NCBI RefSeq assembly: GCF_012349115.1
Contig: NZ_PQIG01000089.1
Coordinates: 186,001 to 250,000, forward strand
Source: Rhizobium ruizarguesonis
Lineage (GTDB): Bacteria > Pseudomonadota > Alphaproteobacteria > Rhizobiales > Rhizobiaceae
Direction: 5' to 3'
DNA: 64,000 bases
Part shown: positions 30,929 to 40,388 of the stretch, piece after piece
How the letters are laid out: every line of letters begins with the position of its first letter
How positions within the stretch are numbered: the stretch's first letter is position 1
Program-made: the position numbers and the translations under genes
The notes under the pieces: generated by a model
Database searches by the model: none
What the model was told of the DNA's origin: nothing
Seen by the model: only the letters and a program-made list of their open reading frames with translations

Positions 30929-33742
30929 TCATTGTCCTAACCGTTCGAGGAGGTCGGGAACATGGACCTGGTCGGTCTTGTAGTTGCCGGTCAGCATATA
31001 CATCATGATGTTGACGCCGGAACGGTAGGCATATTCGCGCTGCGTTTCATCCGACGGCACGGTCGGCAGTATCGGTACGCCGTTGTCGTCGATCGCCCAG
31101 GCGCCGGCGAAATCATTGCCGGTGATCAGGATCGGCGAAACGCCGTCGGCCGTCGCCGCCGATTTTTCGCTCGGTCCCTGACCGCCCTGCCGGGACTCGA
31201 TCCAGAGGGGGCTGCCCGTATAACGACCGGGAAAGCTCGACAGAAGATAGAAGGATTTCGTCAGCACGTGATCTGATGGTACCGGCTCGAGCGGCGGGAT
31301 GTCGAGATTGGTGAGGATTGCCTGCAATCTCTCACCGTTGGCGCTGACATTGCCGCCATTGTCCAATGCGCTGATCTGATCACGCGTATCGAAAAGCACG
31401 GTGCCGCCATTGCGCATATAGGCATCGATACGGCTGATTGCCGCCGTCGACGGCATCGGCGCCGTCGCCGAAACCGGCCAGTAGATGATCGGATAGAAGG
31501 AGAGTTCGTCTTTGGTGAGGTCGATGCCGACGGGCGACGCCGGCTCCAGCGTCGTGCGAAAAGTCAGGAACTGGGTTAGTCCCTCAAGACCGCGCTCGGA
31601 TATATTATCCACATCCTGTTCGCCGGTGACGACATAGGCGAGATGGGTGTTGTCAAGCCTCTGCAGGATGAGGTCGTCGCCGGGCTGGGAGTCGTCGGCG
31701 TGAAGCGTGCCGGGTTGCACGAGAAAGCCGGCGCCGACGGCGACCGCGATCATCGCGCCGGTTCGGACAGCCGGGCGCAATCGCGAGAATGCGCCATTCA
31801 TGAAGAGGACGATCAGGCTATCGGCCAGGAGCAGCAGAAAGGCTGCGAGAAAGAGCGCGGGTTTTGCCGACCAGCTTTCGCCGCCGATCAGGCCTTCGCG
31901 CACGGCATTGGTCCCTGTTGTGTCGAGCGGCGTCAGTTCGGCGTTCTCGGGCAGCACGTTCAACGAGGCGAAACCATCCTCCGAACCGTAGAGCCCGGGA
32001 GGGTTGTCGAAATTTGTCGTCGGTTCGACCCCGGCCTGTGGAATGAGCGGCCGCGCCGATCCCGTCTCGGAGACGAGCGTGCCCTTGGCCGTCAGCATGC
32101 GGAATGGCGGCAGGGTTTCGGAGACACGCGCATTGCCGCGCGCTTCCGAAGTCACACCGCCCGAGCGCGATATCTGCAGGAGGTGACGCAACATGTCGAC
32201 GAAGGTGCCTGAGATCGGCAGATCGGACCAGGTTGCTTCAGCGGTGACGTGAAACAGGACGATCTGGCCGGATGCGATCTGCTTCATCGTGACGAGCGGT
32301 GTGCCGTCAGCCAGGCTCGCCCAGGTGCGTTCGGCAAGATCGGGCGTCGGTTCGGCGAGCACCTGCCGCTTGACGACGACATCGGCGGGACGCGCTATGC
32401 CGGCGAAAGGCCCGAAACTCGGAAATTCGGCAAGCGACTGCGGCTCGCTCCAGGACAAGGTGCCGCCGAGCGCCCGTTCTCCCTGACGCAAGATGACAGG
32501 GATCAGCGGATCGTCCGCAGGGGCTGCCGCCATGCGCGGGCCGGCAAACCGCAGGAGCATGCCGCCATTCGATATCCAGCGCGTCAGAGGCTCGTAGGTC
32601 TCCTCCGGCAGCCGGCCGATATCGGCCATGATGATGATGGAGGGATTGTTGGCGAGAAGTTTTGGTATCGCGACCGAAAGATCGGAATCGCCAGGTTGGA
32701 TCAGATCCGCATAGGGTTGCAGCGCCCGCTGGATATAATAGAGCGGCGAGAGCAGCGGCTGGAACTCATCCCCTCCTTCACCTGACAGCAACACGACGCG
32801 GCGGCGCTTGAATGCGTCGTCGAGAAGGTGGACGGCGCCTGCCGTCGCGCCGTTGTCGACGCTGATGCGCGCGAAATCGTTGCGCATCTCGAAGGGAGCG
32901 GTGATCGCACTCGTCGCGACGCTCTGGCCGGGGCGGAAATCCACCCTGCCATTGGCGATCGAGCGGCCCTGGGTATCGACGGCGTTCAGCGCCACCGATG
33001 CGGCCTGCGAGGTGTTGAGCCGCGTGACCTTGACGGTCATGGCATCCGCCGCATTGTTGGCGGCAGTGATCGCGACCGTCCGCGCGGCATCGCCCTCGAT
33101 CAGACGCAGATCGGTGGGCTGGAGTTCGGCGAGCCTGCGCACCGTGGCGTCGTCGGCCTTGGCGGCGGCGCCGTCAGTCAGGAAGGCGAGGGTGCCGGGC
33201 TTGATGCCGTTCAGCGCGGCGCGCAGCGCCTGGAAGGCGCGTTCGCGGTCCGGTACCAGTGGTCGCGGCTCGGCGGCGCGCAGCTTGTCGCGGGCGGCAG
33301 CGGCGGTGCCGGGCACGGCGTCGTTGCTCGGATCGGCGGTGAAGGCGATCGACACAGGCGTGCCGGCGGATTCGGCGTCGTCTATCAACGCGTCGGCGGT
33401 CTGGATGCGGCGCTCCCAGTCGGGTGCCGCCGCCCAGCTGTTGTCGACGAGGAGGACGAGCGGGCCACCTGATGCCAGCGAACTGGTGCGTGGATTGAAA
33501 ACCGGGTCGGCGATTGCAAGGATGATGGTGGCGGCGAGCAGCATGCGCAGCAGCGTCAGCCACCAGGGGCTCTGCGCCGGCGTCTCCTCGCGCTTCAGCA
33601 CCGAGGCGAGGATCTTCAGCGGCGGGAAGACTTCGGTCTTCGGACGTGGCGGCGTCAGCCGTAGCAGCCACCAGATGACCGGCAAGGCGACGAGCGCGCC
33701 GAGAATGGCGGGATAGGCGAAAGCGAAGGGAAGGGCGTTCAT
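30929..33742 (-). CDS. BatA-like N-terminus plus DUF4159 membrane protein
   Basis: The 937-residue protein begins with the BatA-type membrane segment (AYPAILGALVALPVIWWLLR, then a second span near residues 63-80) and a von Willebrand-like domain starting LVLLVDNSWAAAPDWE. A pair of spans lies near residues 640-690. The C-terminal third is DUF4159, with FLTFRTTLEPASPVG, YPIIYWPVS and GGTVLFDTRDQ. Its ATG overlaps the DUF58 stop by four bases. It is likely a structural partner in an envelope-associated MoxR system. The metal-ion site DxSxS is altered to DNSWA in the first domain, so metal binding may be lost there. Confidence 0.87.
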   Translation of the reverse strand: MNALPFAFAYPAILGALVALPVIWWLLRLTPPRPKTEVFPPLKILASVLKREETPAQSPWWLTLLRMLLAATIILAIADPVFNPRTSSLASGGPLVLLVDNSWAAAPDWERRIQTADALIDDAESAGTPVSIAFTADPSNDAVPGTAAAARDKLRAAEPRPLVPDRERAFQALRAALNGIKPGTLAFLTDGAAAKADDATVRRLAELQPTDLRLIEGDAARTVAITAANNAADAMTVKVTRLNTSQAASVALNAVDTQGRSIANGRVDFRPGQSVATSAITAPFEMRNDFARISVDNGATAGAVHLLDDAFKRRRVVLLSGEGGDEFQPLLSPLYYIQRALQPYADLIQPGDSDLSVAIPKLLANNPSIIIMADIGRLPEETYEPLTRWISNGGMLLRFAGPRMAAAPADDPLIPVILRQGERALGGTLSWSEPQSLAEFPSFGPFAGIARPADVVVKRQVLAEPTPDLAERTWASLADGTPLVTMKQIASGQIVLFHVTAEATWSDLPISGTFVDMLRHLLQISRSGGVTSEARGNARVSETLPPFRMLTAKGTLVSETGSARPLIPQAGVEPTTNFDNPPGLYGSEDGFASLNVLPENAELTPLDTTGTNAVREGLIGGESWSAKPALFLAAFLLLLADSLIVLFMNGAFSRLRPAVRTGAMIAVAVGAGFLVQPGTLHADDSQPGDDLILQRLDNTHLAYVVTGEQDVDNISERGLEGLTQFLTFRTTLEPASPVGIDLTKDELSFYPIIYWPVSATAPMPSTAAISRIDAYMRNGGTVLFDTRDQISALDNGGNVSANGERLQAILTNLDIPPLEPVPSDHVLTKSFYLLSSFPGRYTGSPLWIESRQGGQGPSEKSAATADGVSPILITGNDFAGAWAIDDNGVPILPTVPSDETQREYAYRSGVNIMMYMLTGNYKTDQVHVPDLLERLGQ

Positions 33743-34659
33743 AGCTGCCCTCCATGCGTTGCCTTGGCCGGCATGCCGGACAGATACATGTGCACCGCGA
33801 CCAACGCTTCCGAAGCAAGATGATCGGTGCGATGAGACGCGAAGGTCCAGCCGAGATGGCGCAGCGACTGGCCGAGGCTGTCCCTGCGAGCGAGGTAGGC
33901 GTTGCGATAGGCCTCGCGGATATGTTCGGCGCGGCCGGAGATAAGCTTGGCGCCGCTCTCCGGATCGGTGAATTCGGTGCGGCCGCTATAGGGGAATATC
34001 TCTTCGGCGGGATCTGATATCTCGACCACGTGGCCGCGCAGGCCGCGGCGGGCAAGCGGGCCGAGGCGCTCCATGATTGCCGGCGCATCGTCGAGGAAAT
34101 CGCCGATGAGGACGAGGTCGCTCCAGCCGCGGATCATCGCCGTTTCCGGCAGGCCGCCGGTCAGCGGCGTGTGCATGAGCGCGGCTGCGAGGCGTTCGGC
34201 GGCGTTGCGGGCGGAGGCGGGTTCCATGATGCCGGGGCAGCCGATGCGCTCGCCGGAGCGGGCGAGGATTTCGGCAAGCGCCAGCATGATGACCAGAGCG
34301 CGGCTTTCCTTGGACACGTTGCCGTAGCTCGACTTGTACATCATCGAGGGCGACATGTCGCACCAGAGCCAGATCGTGTGCGCCGCCTCCCATTCGCGCT
34401 CGCGCACATAGGTGTGGTCGTCGCGGGCGGAGCGGCGCCAATCGATGCGCGACAGGCTCTCGCCCTCGGCATAGGGACGGAACTGCCAGAAATTCTCGCC
34501 GATGCCGCGCTTGCGGCGACCATGCCAGCCGGCGATCACGGTGTTGGCGATGCGCTTGGCTTCCACCAGGCAGTCCGGCACCAGGGCGGCCCGCTGCCTG
34601 GCGCGGGAAAGGGCATCGCTGCCTGACGTCGGGTTGACGATCTGTCCGATAGATGCCAC
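33739..34659 (-). CDS. DUF58 domain-containing protein
   Basis: The 306-residue protein has the DUF58 signature GIGENFWQFRPYAEGESLSR followed by IDWRRSARDDHTYVRERE, then a von Willebrand-like fold with WLWCDMSPSM and VLIGDFLDD. It has no membrane span. The GTG at 34659 is preferred because AAGGA is upstream and the residues before it overlap the MoxR 3' region. It follows MoxR by 13 bases and overlaps the BatA/DUF4159 gene by four. MoxR-DUF58 pairs act in assembling or activating partner proteins; the client here is unknown. Confidence 0.9.
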   Translation of the reverse strand: MASIGQIVNPTSGSDALSRARQRAALVPDCLVEAKRIANTVIAGWHGRRKRGIGENFWQFRPYAEGESLSRIDWRRSARDDHTYVREREWEAAHTIWLWCDMSPSMMYKSSYGNVSKESRALVIMLALAEILARSGERIGCPGIMEPASARNAAERLAAALMHTPLTGGLPETAMIRGWSDLVLIGDFLDDAPAIMERLGPLARRGLRGHVVEISDPAEEIFPYSGRTEFTDPESGAKLISGRAEHIREAYRNAYLARRDSLGQSLRHLGWTFASHRTDHLASEALVAVHMYLSGMPAKATHGGQL

Positions 34660-34672
34660 GCGTCCGGCTTCC

Positions 34673-35683
34673 TTATCCCTTTGCCTGCTTGACCAGTCCG
34701 GCGACGACATCACGCACCGACATGCCTTCGGCGCGGGCGGCGAAGGTCAGCGCCATGCGGTGCTGGAGAATGGGTTCGGCGAGCGCGAAGATATCGTCCA
34801 GAGACGGTGCGAGACGGCCTTCGTAGAGCGCGCGGGCGCGCGCGCAGAGCATCATTGCCTGGCCGGCGCGAGGGCCAGGACCCCAGGCGACGTTCTTGTC
34901 GGTCGAGGCATTGCCCTGTCCGGGGCGGGCGGAACGCACCAGCGCCAGGATGGCATCGACAACCGTGTCGCTCACCGGCATCTGGCGTACCAGGGTCTGG
35001 ATCTCGATCAGCCGCTGCGCATCGATGACGGCTTCCGGTCGAGTTTCGCCCAAGCCCGTCGTCTCGAGCAGGATCTGACGCTCGGCGGCGAGTTCGGGGT
35101 AGTTGACGTCGACTTGCAGCAGGAAGCGGTCGAGCTGGGCTTCGGGCAGGGGGTAGGTGCCTTCCTGCTCGAGCGGGTTCTGGGTGGCGAGCACATGGAA
35201 GGGCGCCGGCAGGTCATAACGCTGGCCGGCGATCGTGATGTGATATTCCTGCATGGATTGCAGAAGGGCCGACTGGGTACGCGGCGAAGCGCGGTTGATC
35301 TCGTCGGCCATCAGGAGCTGGGCAAAGACCGGGCCCTTGACGAAACGGAAGGAGCGGCGTCCACTGTCGTCCTGGTCCATCACCTCGGAGCCGAGAATAT
35401 CCGAGGGCATCAGATCCGGCGTGAACTGGATGCGGTTGGCGGCAAGGCCGAGCACCTCGCCGAGCGTGGTCACCAGTCTGGTCTTGGCAAGACCGGGAAC
35501 GCCGACGAGCAGAGCATGACCGCCTGACAGCACGGCGAGAATGGTGTTCTCGACGACGCTTTCCTGACCGAAGATCACCTTCGAGACTTCCCCGCGGATG
35601 GCGGCGATATCGGAGAGCGCCTTTTCGGCGGCGGCGACGATCGCCTTTTCATCGAGGCTGGCTTCGGTCTTCATCATACCCAT
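34673..35683 (-). CDS. MoxR-family AAA+ ATPase
   Basis: The 336-residue ATPase has Walker A GVPGLAKT (residues 61-68), Walker B LLMADEINRA, and sensor ATQNPLEQEGTYPLPEAQLD, all typical of MoxR chaperone-like ATPases. The start at 35683 has GGAG six bases upstream. It is the first gene of a minus-strand operon that continues with DUF58, BatA/DUF4159, a large membrane protein and a GNAT. Energy from ATP would be used to remodel a von Willebrand-domain partner, a role inferred from other MoxR systems. Confidence 0.93.
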   Translation of the reverse strand: MGMMKTEASLDEKAIVAAAEKALSDIAAIRGEVSKVIFGQESVVENTILAVLSGGHALLVGVPGLAKTRLVTTLGEVLGLAANRIQFTPDLMPSDILGSEVMDQDDSGRRSFRFVKGPVFAQLLMADEINRASPRTQSALLQSMQEYHITIAGQRYDLPAPFHVLATQNPLEQEGTYPLPEAQLDRFLLQVDVNYPELAAERQILLETTGLGETRPEAVIDAQRLIEIQTLVRQMPVSDTVVDAILALVRSARPGQGNASTDKNVAWGPGPRAGQAMMLCARARALYEGRLAPSLDDIFALAEPILQHRMALTFAARAEGMSVRDVVAGLVKQAKG

Positions 35684-35841
35684 GCGTATCTCCAACGGCT
35701 GAAATCATTCGGCAGCGAATCGGCGGACTTATACATGTGCCTCATACCCGATAGAGTTATGGAGATGTGACGGGCTGACAAGTTCGTTGCGAATGACTAT
35801 CTCGTGACTTTACTTCGTTAAGGACAAACCGGGACGGAAGA

Positions 35842-36465
35842 ATGGCAGCCGAGGAAATCAGCGGACAGGCGGATGCGGCGGGACTTGCCGCACTGATTTC
35901 GCGCGCGTCTCAGGAAAATGCCGGACAAAAACGAGGATTGCCGCCGGTCGAGCGGTGGAATCCGCCTTTCTGCGGCGATATCGACATGGAAATCCGGGCG
36001 GACGGCACCTGGTTCTACATGGGTACGCCGATCGGCCGACCGGCGCTGGTGCGGCTGTTTTCGACGGTTTTAAGAAAAGACGACGACCAGAAGACCTATC
36101 TCGTAACTCCTGTGGAAAAGGTCGGTATAAGGGTCGTCGACGCGCCTTTCATCGCCGTGGAGATGAGCGTGACGGAGGGGCAAGGCCGACAGGTGCTGAC
36201 TTTCCGCACCAATGTCGGCGATGTCGTGGAGGCGGGAGGAGAGCATCGGCTGCGCTTTGCGATTGCGGGCGAGAATGCCGAATTGAAACCCTATCTGCAT
36301 GTGCGCGGGCGGCTGGAGGCGCTGGTGTCGCGTGCGGTGATGTATGAACTGGTGGCGCTCGGCGAGACGATCGAGGTCGAGGGACAGGCGATGTTCGCCG
36401 TCCGCTCGGCCGGAGAGGTTTTTGCGATGATGCCGGCCGATGAACTGGATGCGCTTTCCCGATGA
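35842..36465 (+). CDS. DUF1285 domain-containing protein
   Basis: The 207-residue soluble protein matches DUF1285: PPVERWNPPFCGDIDMEIRAD near residues 35-55 (quoted here as the family's start in two overlapping parts), then TWFYMGTPIGRPALVRLFS and later TPVEKVGIRVVDAPF. The family is of unknown function. It is the first gene of a three-gene set; its stop overlaps the CoA pyrophosphatase start by four bases (ATGA). The coupling suggests balanced amounts with a Nudix enzyme and the CCA-adding enzyme. The region before it (35684-35841) would hold the divergent promoters with the MoxR gene. Confidence 0.87.
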   Translation: MAAEEISGQADAAGLAALISRASQENAGQKRGLPPVERWNPPFCGDIDMEIRADGTWFYMGTPIGRPALVRLFSTVLRKDDDQKTYLVTPVEKVGIRVVDAPFIAVEMSVTEGQGRQVLTFRTNVGDVVEAGGEHRLRFAIAGENAELKPYLHVRGRLEALVSRAVMYELVALGETIEVEGQAMFAVRSAGEVFAMMPADELDALSR

Positions 36466-37112
36466 ATGATGCGATTACCCAACGTTATCCGCTGTTTTCC
36501 GCAGCCGAATTCCGCCGCCGCGCGCTCAACCAGAATGGTGGGCCGGTCGATCATGCCTGGCGCGATCACGGGGACCACATCCTCAATCCCGATATCGTCG
36601 CCGAGGTCGAGACCTTCAAGCTGCGCGACGCCGCCGTGCTCGTACCCGTCGTCGACGATGGCGAGGAAGCGCATGTGATCTTCACCAAGCGCACGGCGAC
36701 GCTGCGCAAACATTCCGGGCAGATCGCCTTTCCCGGCGGCTCGATCGATCCCGCCGATATCTCGCCCGAAATGGCGGCGATCCGCGAGACGGAGGAGGAG
36801 ATTGGCCTGGCCGGTTCCTTCGTCGAAACCGTGGGGCGGCTGCCGAATTACCTTGCCTCAACGGGCTTCCGCATTACGCCGGTGCTCGGCGTCGTCTCGC
36901 CGGGCTTTGCGCTGACGCTGAACCCGACCGAGGTGGACGACGTGTTCGAGGTGCCGCTTTCCTTCCTGATGGATCCTGCCAATCACACCCGCGACAGACG
37001 TGTCATCGACGGCATCGACCGGCATTTCTACCGCGTGCCCTATGAAACCAGAATGATCTGGGGCATTACCGCCGGCATCGTCCGCACGCTTTATGAAAGG
37101 CTTTATGCATGA
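36462..37112 (+). CDS. CoA pyrophosphatase (Nudix, NudL-type)
   Basis: The 216-residue protein has the CoA-specific signature LRKHSGQIAFPGGSIDP just before and within the Nudix box (AIRETEEEIGL), as in NudL/YeaB proteins that split coenzyme A into phosphopantetheine and adenosine 3',5'-bisphosphate. It overlaps the DUF1285 stop and the CCA-transferase start by four bases each, so the three genes are translationally coupled. The substrate is inferred from the signature. Confidence 0.9.
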   Translation: MNDAITQRYPLFSAAEFRRRALNQNGGPVDHAWRDHGDHILNPDIVAEVETFKLRDAAVLVPVVDDGEEAHVIFTKRTATLRKHSGQIAFPGGSIDPADISPEMAAIRETEEEIGLAGSFVETVGRLPNYLASTGFRITPVLGVVSPGFALTLNPTEVDDVFEVPLSFLMDPANHTRDRRVIDGIDRHFYRVPYETRMIWGITAGIVRTLYERLYA

Positions 37113-38362
37113 CCGGCATCGCCGACCAAGCATGGTTCCGCGACCCGGCCCTTGGCCGGATCTTAGCGCTTCTCAACGCCGATGGCGGCGAAGGGCGGGT
37201 GGTTGGCGGAGCGGTGCGCAACAGCCTGATGGGCCTGCCGGTCAATGATGTCGACATAGCCACGACACTCAGACCGGAGCCGGTGATGGAGCGGGCGGCG
37301 GCGGCCGGCATCAAGGCAGTCCCAACCGGCCTCGAGCACGGCACGGTGACGCTCGTCATCGACGGCAAGCCCTTCGAGGTGACGACCCTTCGCACCGACG
37401 TCGAGACCGACGGACGCCATGCCAAGGTTGCCTTCAGCACCGACTGGAAGGGAGACGCCGAACGGCGGGATCTGACGATCAACGCGCTTTATGCCGATGC
37501 AAAGGGCGAGGTGGTGGATCTCGTTGGCGGACTTGCCGACATTGAGACGCGCAACATCCGCTTCATCGGCGATGCCGCAAGGCGTATTGCCGAGGATCAT
37601 TTGCGTATCCTGCGCTTCTTCCGTTTCTTTGCCTATTACGGTTCCGGGCGGCCGGATGCCGAGGGGCTGAAGGCGTGTTCCCTCGCGCGTTCGAAACTGA
37701 CGACGCTTTCGGCAGAACGCGTCTGGTCTGAGTTGCGAAAGCTGCTTGGCGCCGACGATCCTGGTCGCGCGCTGCTCTGGATGCGGCAGGTGGCGGTGTT
37801 GACGGAAATCCTGCCGGAATCGGAACGATGGGGGATCGATGCGATCCCTTCGCTGATCGCCACCGAAAAGGCGCTCGGCTGGACACCCGATCCATTGCTG
37901 CGCCTTGCGGCGATCGTGCCGCCCGATGCCGCGCGCATGGAGGCGCTCGCAGCCCGGCTCAAGCTCTCGAATGCGGAAGCGGCCACCCTCAAGGCCTGGG
38001 CCATGGCAGCGCCAGTCAATGACGACATGTCATCGGCGGCTTTCGAACGGTTGCTTTATCGCAACAGCACCGACGGCATCACGACACGGCTGAAGCTGGC
38101 ACTTGCGGTTGCGCGCGGCAAGGCTGAAAGCGATTTCGACGAAATGGCGCGGTCTGCGCGGCTCAACAAGCTGCTGGATAAGGCAACGCACTGGAAGAAA
38201 CCACAGTTTCCGCTGAACGGCGGCGACGTGATTTCGGCAGGAATTGCGTCCGGCCCGCGCGTCGGCGAGCTGCTTGCCGGTCTGGAAAACCAGTGGGTGG
38301 AGGAAAACTTCGTTTCCGACCGGGCGGCGCTGCTCGCCCGGCTCCAGGAACGCGTGCAATAA
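37109..38362 (+). CDS. cca: CCA tRNA nucleotidyltransferase / poly(A) polymerase family
   Basis: The 417-residue enzyme has the class II nucleotidyltransferase head VVGGAVRNSLMG, NDVDIATT (metal-binding Asp-x-Asp) and RRDLTINALYAD, followed by the RNA-binding helical region with EDHLRILRFFRFFA. It would add or repair the CCA end of tRNAs. Distinguishing CCA addition from poly(A) polymerase is not certain from sequence, but single-copy alphaproteobacterial proteins of this kind are usually CCA enzymes. The start overlaps the Nudix gene stop (ATGA). Confidence 0.9.
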   Translation: MTGIADQAWFRDPALGRILALLNADGGEGRVVGGAVRNSLMGLPVNDVDIATTLRPEPVMERAAAAGIKAVPTGLEHGTVTLVIDGKPFEVTTLRTDVETDGRHAKVAFSTDWKGDAERRDLTINALYADAKGEVVDLVGGLADIETRNIRFIGDAARRIAEDHLRILRFFRFFAYYGSGRPDAEGLKACSLARSKLTTLSAERVWSELRKLLGADDPGRALLWMRQVAVLTEILPESERWGIDAIPSLIATEKALGWTPDPLLRLAAIVPPDAARMEALAARLKLSNAEAATLKAWAMAAPVNDDMSSAAFERLLYRNSTDGITTRLKLALAVARGKAESDFDEMARSARLNKLLDKATHWKKPQFPLNGGDVISAGIASGPRVGELLAGLENQWVEENFVSDRAALLARLQERVQ

Positions 38363-38548
38363 TCAGGCTGCGTTCACCTCGTCGCGGATGCGAGCCTTGA
38401 TATTATCCACCATGTTCTCGCGGATCGTGGTTTCGCCGTGAGCGCTTTTCAGGTGCTCGACGGCCCGGCGGACCACCTCGGCGTCACTATCCGCCCTGGT
38501 ATGCCAGGCGCAGCCGGGAACGAGTGTGCCACATTCGAAAAGTCGCAT
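38363..38548 (-). CDS. DUF1059 small protein
   Basis: The 61-residue protein MRLFECGTLVPGCAWHTRAD... matches DUF1059, with two conserved Cys and a His (CGTLVPGCAWH) near the N-terminus that could hold a metal, and the helical tail EVVRRAVEHLKSAHGE. The start at 38548 has GAGGAA upstream; an in-frame ATG eight codons earlier has no ribosome site. Its stop abuts the CCA gene stop, so the two are convergent with no gap. The function is unknown. Confidence 0.85.
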   Translation of the reverse strand: MRLFECGTLVPGCAWHTRADSDAEVVRRAVEHLKSAHGETTIRENMVDNIKARIRDEVNAA

Positions 38549-38662
38549 GGTCTTTTCCTCTATCCTGAACACAACGACAATCGCGCTTTCACGCGACTGA
38601 TGAATGTGCGGGAGGAGAGAAGGTTCCGGCCGGCATCGACATGCCAGCCGGTGAAAGCAGTA

Positions 38663-38932
38663 TCAGTCGGGCATCGCCCAGGCTTTGTAGGTATCCGAAA
38701 GGTGCTCGGGCATGTTGCTGTTTGCGGCCGCTGCCTCATTCTGCAGCTGTTCCGGCGACTTTCCGCCTGCCAGTTGCAGCTTGACCTGCTCGATGAAGCA
38801 GGACAACGGCAGATCGGAGCCGCTCTTCGTTCTGAGTTGCTCGGCGATGCGCGTTAGAAACTCCGGGGTGTCGATCGTGCGGGATGTTTCCTGAACATCC
38901 GCGGACGCAGGCGAGCCACTTTGTATCGTCAT
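38663..38932 (-). CDS. Small hypothetical protein
   Basis: The frame encodes 89 residues starting MTIQSGSPASADVQ, with a strong GGAGGAGG ribosome site. It is soluble, with a helical centre FLTRIAEQLRTKSGSDL, one Cys (SCFIEQVKLQL) and a tail SDTYKAWAMPD. Two ATG-like starts are in frame; the one at 38932 is best supported. It lies 114 bases upstream of the DUF1059 gene on the same strand and may share its promoter. I do not recognise the family. Confidence 0.7.
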   Translation of the reverse strand: MTIQSGSPASADVQETSRTIDTPEFLTRIAEQLRTKSGSDLPLSCFIEQVKLQLAGGKSPEQLQNEAAAANSNMPEHLSDTYKAWAMPD

Positions 38933-39035
38933 GACAATCCTCCTCCGATTGTTACGCACATACATATAAAGTTAGGACGCACTGAGTTTTCGTGAAGGTC
39001 TATCACCTCGAATTTATCGATGAGATATCACAGTT

Positions 39036-39947
39036 TCATGGCCAGCGGACGACGGGGGGCAACGACGAGAGAATGGATTCAACGTTGCCGCCGGTCTTCA
39101 GGCCGAAGATCGTGCCACGATCATACAGCAGATTGAATTCGACGTAGCGGCCCCGGCGGATCAATTGTTCGTCGCGATCGGCCTCTATCCACAATTTATT
39201 GAAGTTGGAGCGGACGATCTTCGGATAGACCATGGCGAAGGCTCGGCCGACATCGCGCGTGAAGGCGAAATCGGCGTCCCAGCCGCCGGCTTCCTCGCTC
39301 GAATGCAGCCAATCGTAGAAGATGCCGCCGATGCCGCGGGCCTCGTTGCGGTGTTTCAGGAAGAAATATTCGTCGCACCAGGCTTTGTAGGCATCGTAAT
39401 CGGCGACGGCATGATTGCGGCAGGCGATCTCCATAGCCTTATGGAAGAGCTGGCTGTCCTCGTCCTCCTGCGTGCGGCGACGCGACAGCACTGGCGTCAG
39501 GTCGGCGCCGCCGCCGAACCAGCGGCTTGATGTGACGACCATGCGGGTGTTCATATGCACCGCCGGAACGTTTGGGTTGACGGGATGAGCGATCAGGGAA
39601 ATGCCCGAGGCCCAGAAACGCGGATCGTCCTTGGCGCCGGGTATCTGGGCGCGGAAATCCGGAGAGAACTCGCCGTGGACGGTGGAGGTGTGGACGCCGA
39701 CCTTCTCGAAGACGCGGCCTTCCATCATCGACATCCGGCCACCGCCGCCGGCGCCGTTTTCGCGTGACCAGTCCTTGGCGGCGAAGCGGCCGGGCTCCTG
39801 GTCGGAAAGCGGCCCTTCCAACTCATCCTCGAGGGCCTCGAAGGAGGCGCAGATCGTATCGCGCAATCCCTCGAACCAATTGCGGGCGGCAGCCTTCTTC
39901 TCTTCAATATCGTCAGGCAAGCCGATCGGCAGTTCCGGTCTTTCCAT
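39036..39947 (-). CDS. hemF: Oxygen-dependent coproporphyrinogen III oxidase
   Basis: The 303-residue enzyme decarboxylates coproporphyrinogen III to protoporphyrinogen IX in haem synthesis, using oxygen. It has GRMSMMEGRVFEKVGVH, HMNTRMVV, SRWFGGGADLTP and EFNLLYDRGTIFGL, which are HemF signatures including metal- and substrate-site His and Asp residues. Length is usual for the family. It is a single gene, divergent from an 86-residue ORF. No FNR-type box was recognised upstream. Confidence 0.96.
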   Translation of the reverse strand: MERPELPIGLPDDIEEKKAAARNWFEGLRDTICASFEALEDELEGPLSDQEPGRFAAKDWSRENGAGGGGRMSMMEGRVFEKVGVHTSTVHGEFSPDFRAQIPGAKDDPRFWASGISLIAHPVNPNVPAVHMNTRMVVTSSRWFGGGADLTPVLSRRRTQEDEDSQLFHKAMEIACRNHAVADYDAYKAWCDEYFFLKHRNEARGIGGIFYDWLHSSEEAGGWDADFAFTRDVGRAFAMVYPKIVRSNFNKLWIEADRDEQLIRRGRYVEFNLLYDRGTIFGLKTGGNVESILSSLPPVVRWP

Positions 39948-40124
39948 TTACGCCTCCGACGGTCGACATCTCCTTCGGAGGCGACTCGCTCATTCTTGAT
40001 TGCAGGCCATGATTAGCAGTTGGTGCTGCATCTCGCCAAGCCGCGGCAGCACTGCCGAGCGCTTCCAAGATTCGACTCGCAAATCAAGAATTTCGATATT
40101 ACCTTTTCCGAGGAGGTAGGTTTG

Positions 40125-40385
40125 ATGAAAAAAGTTCCAGGGCCTCCGTCCTTCGACGGCCTGAAGCGCAGGATAGCGAGACATCGGGCGGAAAATCCCC
40201 CGAGCAAGAAAGACCATTTCGTGCGTGAGACTTATTGCCTCGGCCTCATGGACGCACGCGCCAAGGCGCGCGAATGGTTCGACGAATATCCGAAAGCCGC
40301 CTATTGGACCGAGGTGGAGAGTTGGCGTCAGCTCGAGGGCGACCAAATCGAATTCACCATGCGCCGCCTGCCTTCGGCCGACTGA
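40125..40385 (+). CDS. Small hypothetical protein
   Basis: The 86-residue protein starts MKKVPGPPSFDGLKRRIARH and is basic at the N-terminus, with RETYCLGLMDARAKAREWFDE and YPKAAYWTEVESWRQLEGDQ in the middle. The GAGGAGG six to eight bases before the ATG makes this start very likely; a longer frame from 40020 is rejected. It is convergent with the Na/Pi cotransporter gene three bases away. I see no known domain. Confidence 0.75.
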   Translation: MKKVPGPPSFDGLKRRIARHRAENPPSKKDHFVRETYCLGLMDARAKAREWFDEYPKAAYWTEVESWRQLEGDQIEFTMRRLPSAD

Positions 40386-40388
40386 CCG

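Noticed and set aside
28663..31008. 781-codon plus-strand frame over the membrane protein gene
   Set aside because: It is opposite two clear minus-strand genes and has no domain pattern; shadow.
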